Below are positions 4,490 to 6,043 of a stretch of 6,043 bases of DNA, piece after piece. Below the pieces are notes generated by a model. That model did no database searches and was not told the DNA's origin. It worked only from the letters and a program-made list of their open reading frames with translations. Each line of letters starts with the position of its first letter. Positions within the stretch are counted from its first letter, which is position 1. The DNA is taken from assembly GCA_011391455.1 (NCBI GenBank), contig JAABQN010000130.1:1-6043 (forward strand), given 5' to 3'. The DNA is from Nitrospiraceae bacterium. GTDB taxonomy: Bacteria; Nitrospirota; Nitrospiria; Nitrospirales; Nitrospiraceae. The position numbers and the translations under genes were made by a program.

Positions 4490-6043
4490 TCACTCAGGTT
4501 TGATTCCTTTCGCCCCTGCAATAAGCTCCGCTGCCGTTTCACGCACTTTTTTCGTAATGGTCAGACCGCCCAACATTCTGGCGATTTCCTCTTCTCGTCC
4601 CATCCCCTTGAGCGCTCTGACCGAGGTGGATGTCCGTCGACTCTCCAGTCCCTTTTCCACCAGCAGATGATGCTCCGCCTGGGACGCGACCTGCGGAAGA
4701 TGAGTGATGCAAAATACTTGATGAAACGATCCGAGTTTGCGTAATCTCGTTCCCATAGCCGCAGCGACTGCTCCACCGACTCCCGTATCGATTTCGTCGA
4801 AGACCAAAACCGGAACCTGATCCATCTCGGCCAATACCGTCTTGAGCGCCAGCATAATACGTGAGAGTTCTCCGCCGGACGCCACCCGGCCCAAAGGCCT
4901 CGGCGGTTCACCAGGATTGCTTGAAAGCAGAAACTCGACCCGGTCACGTCCCGCCGATCCAAGTCCCTCGACTGACTCATCGCTCGATACCGTGACCTGA
5001 AAGATCGCCTGCTCCATTTTTAGCGCGGCCAACTCCGCTCCCACCTGCGTCGTCATTCGTTTGGCTGCATCAATTCGCTTCTTGGACAGCTGCTGCGCCA
5101 GCGTGTGAAGCAGTTTGACCTCTTCATCCAGGCGCGCGGCCATCTCAGCAGTTCTCTCTTCATGACTGTCCAATAACTGAAGCTCCTCCTGCACCCGACT
5201 GCCGGTCGCTACTACCGCCTCAACCGATCCTCCATACTTTTTCTTCAACTGCTGGATCAGGTCGAGTCGGTCTTCCACGACAGCCTGCCGGTCAGGATCT
5301 GCCTCTAACTGTTCCGCATAATCGCGCAACTGCCCGGCAAGTTCTTTAAGTTGGATCGCCGACACCGCAGCAGCCTGTTCACAAGCACCCATCGTCGGAT
5401 CTGTCTGAGCCAGCTCCGCGAGGGTTCGCCCGATCCGCCCCAGCCTGGTGAGGACAGCCTGCTCGTCATCCTGTAACTCAACGTGAGCTTCGTGAGCCAA
5501 CTCCCTAAGCCGATGCGCATGGACTAGCCGCAGCCGCTCGCTACGAAGCAACTCTTCTTCATCAGGCAACAGACCAGCTTGTTGGATCTCCTGAGCCTGG
5601 AACCGCAACAGATCTTCACGCCTTGCACGATCGGCGGCGTCACGCTGCAATACATCCAACTGCGCGCGTAATTCCCTCCAGCCCTGATAGGCCTGTTCAT
5701 ACCTCCCACGCAGTTCGTAGAGACGTCCGAACGCATCGAGGGCATCTAATTGCTTGGCAGTAGCCAAGAGCGATTGCTGCTCATGCTGACCATGGATATC
5801 GACGAGGGTGCCCCCGAGTTCTTCGAGCACACGCAGAGGACAGAGGCTGCCATTGACATACACCCGATGGCGGCCCGATCTGGAAAGCACGCGTCGAAGA
5901 ATCAACTCAGACTCGTTTGGACCGATGATGTCGTGGAGCCGCAGGCGTTGAAGGAGTGGATGGCGGTCCGGGAGATGAAAGGCCGCTTCAAGCTGAGCCT
6001 CGTCTTCTCCGGAACGGATCTGGTCGGTCGAGGCTCGCCCGCC
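4490..6043 (-). CDS. recN: DNA repair protein RecN (5' end outside window)
   Basis: RecN is an SMC-like ATPase that acts early in recombinational repair of double-strand breaks. The open frame runs from the window edge to a TGA at 4492-4490, giving 517 visible residues. The first ones read GGRASTDQIRSGEDEAQLEA, which in RecN lies just after the Walker A loop. About 50 residues including Walker A are therefore missing, and the full protein should be near 565 residues, close to the family norm (E. coli RecN is 553). In order, one sees RVYVNG, DIHGQHEQQSLL (~5765-5800), a long charged coiled-coil middle region (~5000-5750), the ABC signature SGGELSRI (~4856-4879), Walker B VLVFDEID (~4787-4810) and ITHLPQVA. 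A TTG at 5905 could be misread as a start, but the conserved sequence continues upstream of it to the edge, so the gene is not truncated there. It converges on the HD-GYP gene with 93 bases between the stops. Its promoter is not in the window. Confidence 0.97.
   Translation of the reverse strand, partial: GGRASTDQIRSGEDEAQLEAAFHLPDRHPLLQRLRLHDIIGPNESELILRRVLSRSGRHRVYVNGSLCPLRVLEELGGTLVDIHGQHEQQSLLATAKQLDALDAFGRLYELRGRYEQAYQGWRELRAQLDVLQRDAADRARREDLLRFQAQEIQQAGLLPDEEELLRSERLRLVHAHRLRELAHEAHVELQDDEQAVLTRLGRIGRTLAELAQTDPTMGACEQAAAVSAIQLKELAGQLRDYAEQLEADPDRQAVVEDRLDLIQQLKKKYGGSVEAVVATGSRVQEELQLLDSHEERTAEMAARLDEEVKLLHTLAQQLSKKRIDAAKRMTTQVGAELAALKMEQAIFQVTVSSDESVEGLGSAGRDRVEFLLSSNPGEPPRPLGRVASGGELSRIMLALKTVLAEMDQVPVLVFDEIDTGVGGAVAAAMGTRLRKLGSFHQVFCITHLPQVASQAEHHLLVEKGLESRRTSTSVRALKGMGREEEIARMLGGLTITKKVRETAAELIAGAKGIKPE

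Noticed and set aside
4413..4670. Plus-strand open frame with a KPDEPDKLNKPN-like low-complexity start
   Set aside because: The repetitive residues come from translating the palindrome, and the remainder runs antisense to the conserved C-terminus of recN.
5903..5905. TTG at 5905 as the start of a short RecN
   Set aside because: Conserved RecN sequence continues in frame upstream to the window edge, and a start here would remove far more than the Walker A region.

Overview
The window is about 6 kb of gene-dense bacterial chromosome. It is moderately GC-rich by eye and contains no mobile-element genes, RNA genes or CRISPR. A soluble GAF sensor kinase, a sigma-54-dependent NtrC-type regulator and a REC-HD-GYP regulator sit next to recN. 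This would fit a Nitrospirota or deltaproteobacterial-type genome, with Nitrospira my best guess. That guess rests on style of gene content, not on a diagnostic marker.

Layout: (1) 1-222 (+) is the 3' end of a gene whose last 73 residues resemble the end of a class I SAM-dependent methyltransferase. (2) 337-1614 (+) is a cytoplasmic GAF-HisKA-HATPase histidine kinase. (3) 1628-3055 (+), 13 bases later, is an NtrC-family response regulator (REC, AAA+, Fis-type HTH); the two look co-transcribed and are very probably cognate. (4) 3056-3256 is a 201-base intergenic region holding a weak terminator-like hairpin, a dyad, a well-spaced -24/-12 (sigma-54) promoter candidate and a clear Shine-Dalgarno. 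(5) 3257-4396 (+) is a REC-HD-GYP response regulator with several non-canonical residues at expected metal and ligand positions. (6) 4397-4489 is an AT-rich imperfect palindrome between convergent genes. (7) 4490-6043 (-) is recN, cut off at its 5' end by the window edge.

The main biological reading is a possible closed circuit. The soluble kinase senses a cytoplasmic signal through its GAF domain and phosphorylates the sigma-54 activator. The activator then fires the -24/-12 promoter directly upstream of the REC-HD-GYP gene. That gene's product would link the signal to cyclic-di-GMP turnover or, given its altered active site, to a non-catalytic or differently tuned role. The sigma-54 element is seen in the sequence; the regulatory link is inference. 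recN (DNA double-strand-break repair) is convergent and probably functionally unrelated.
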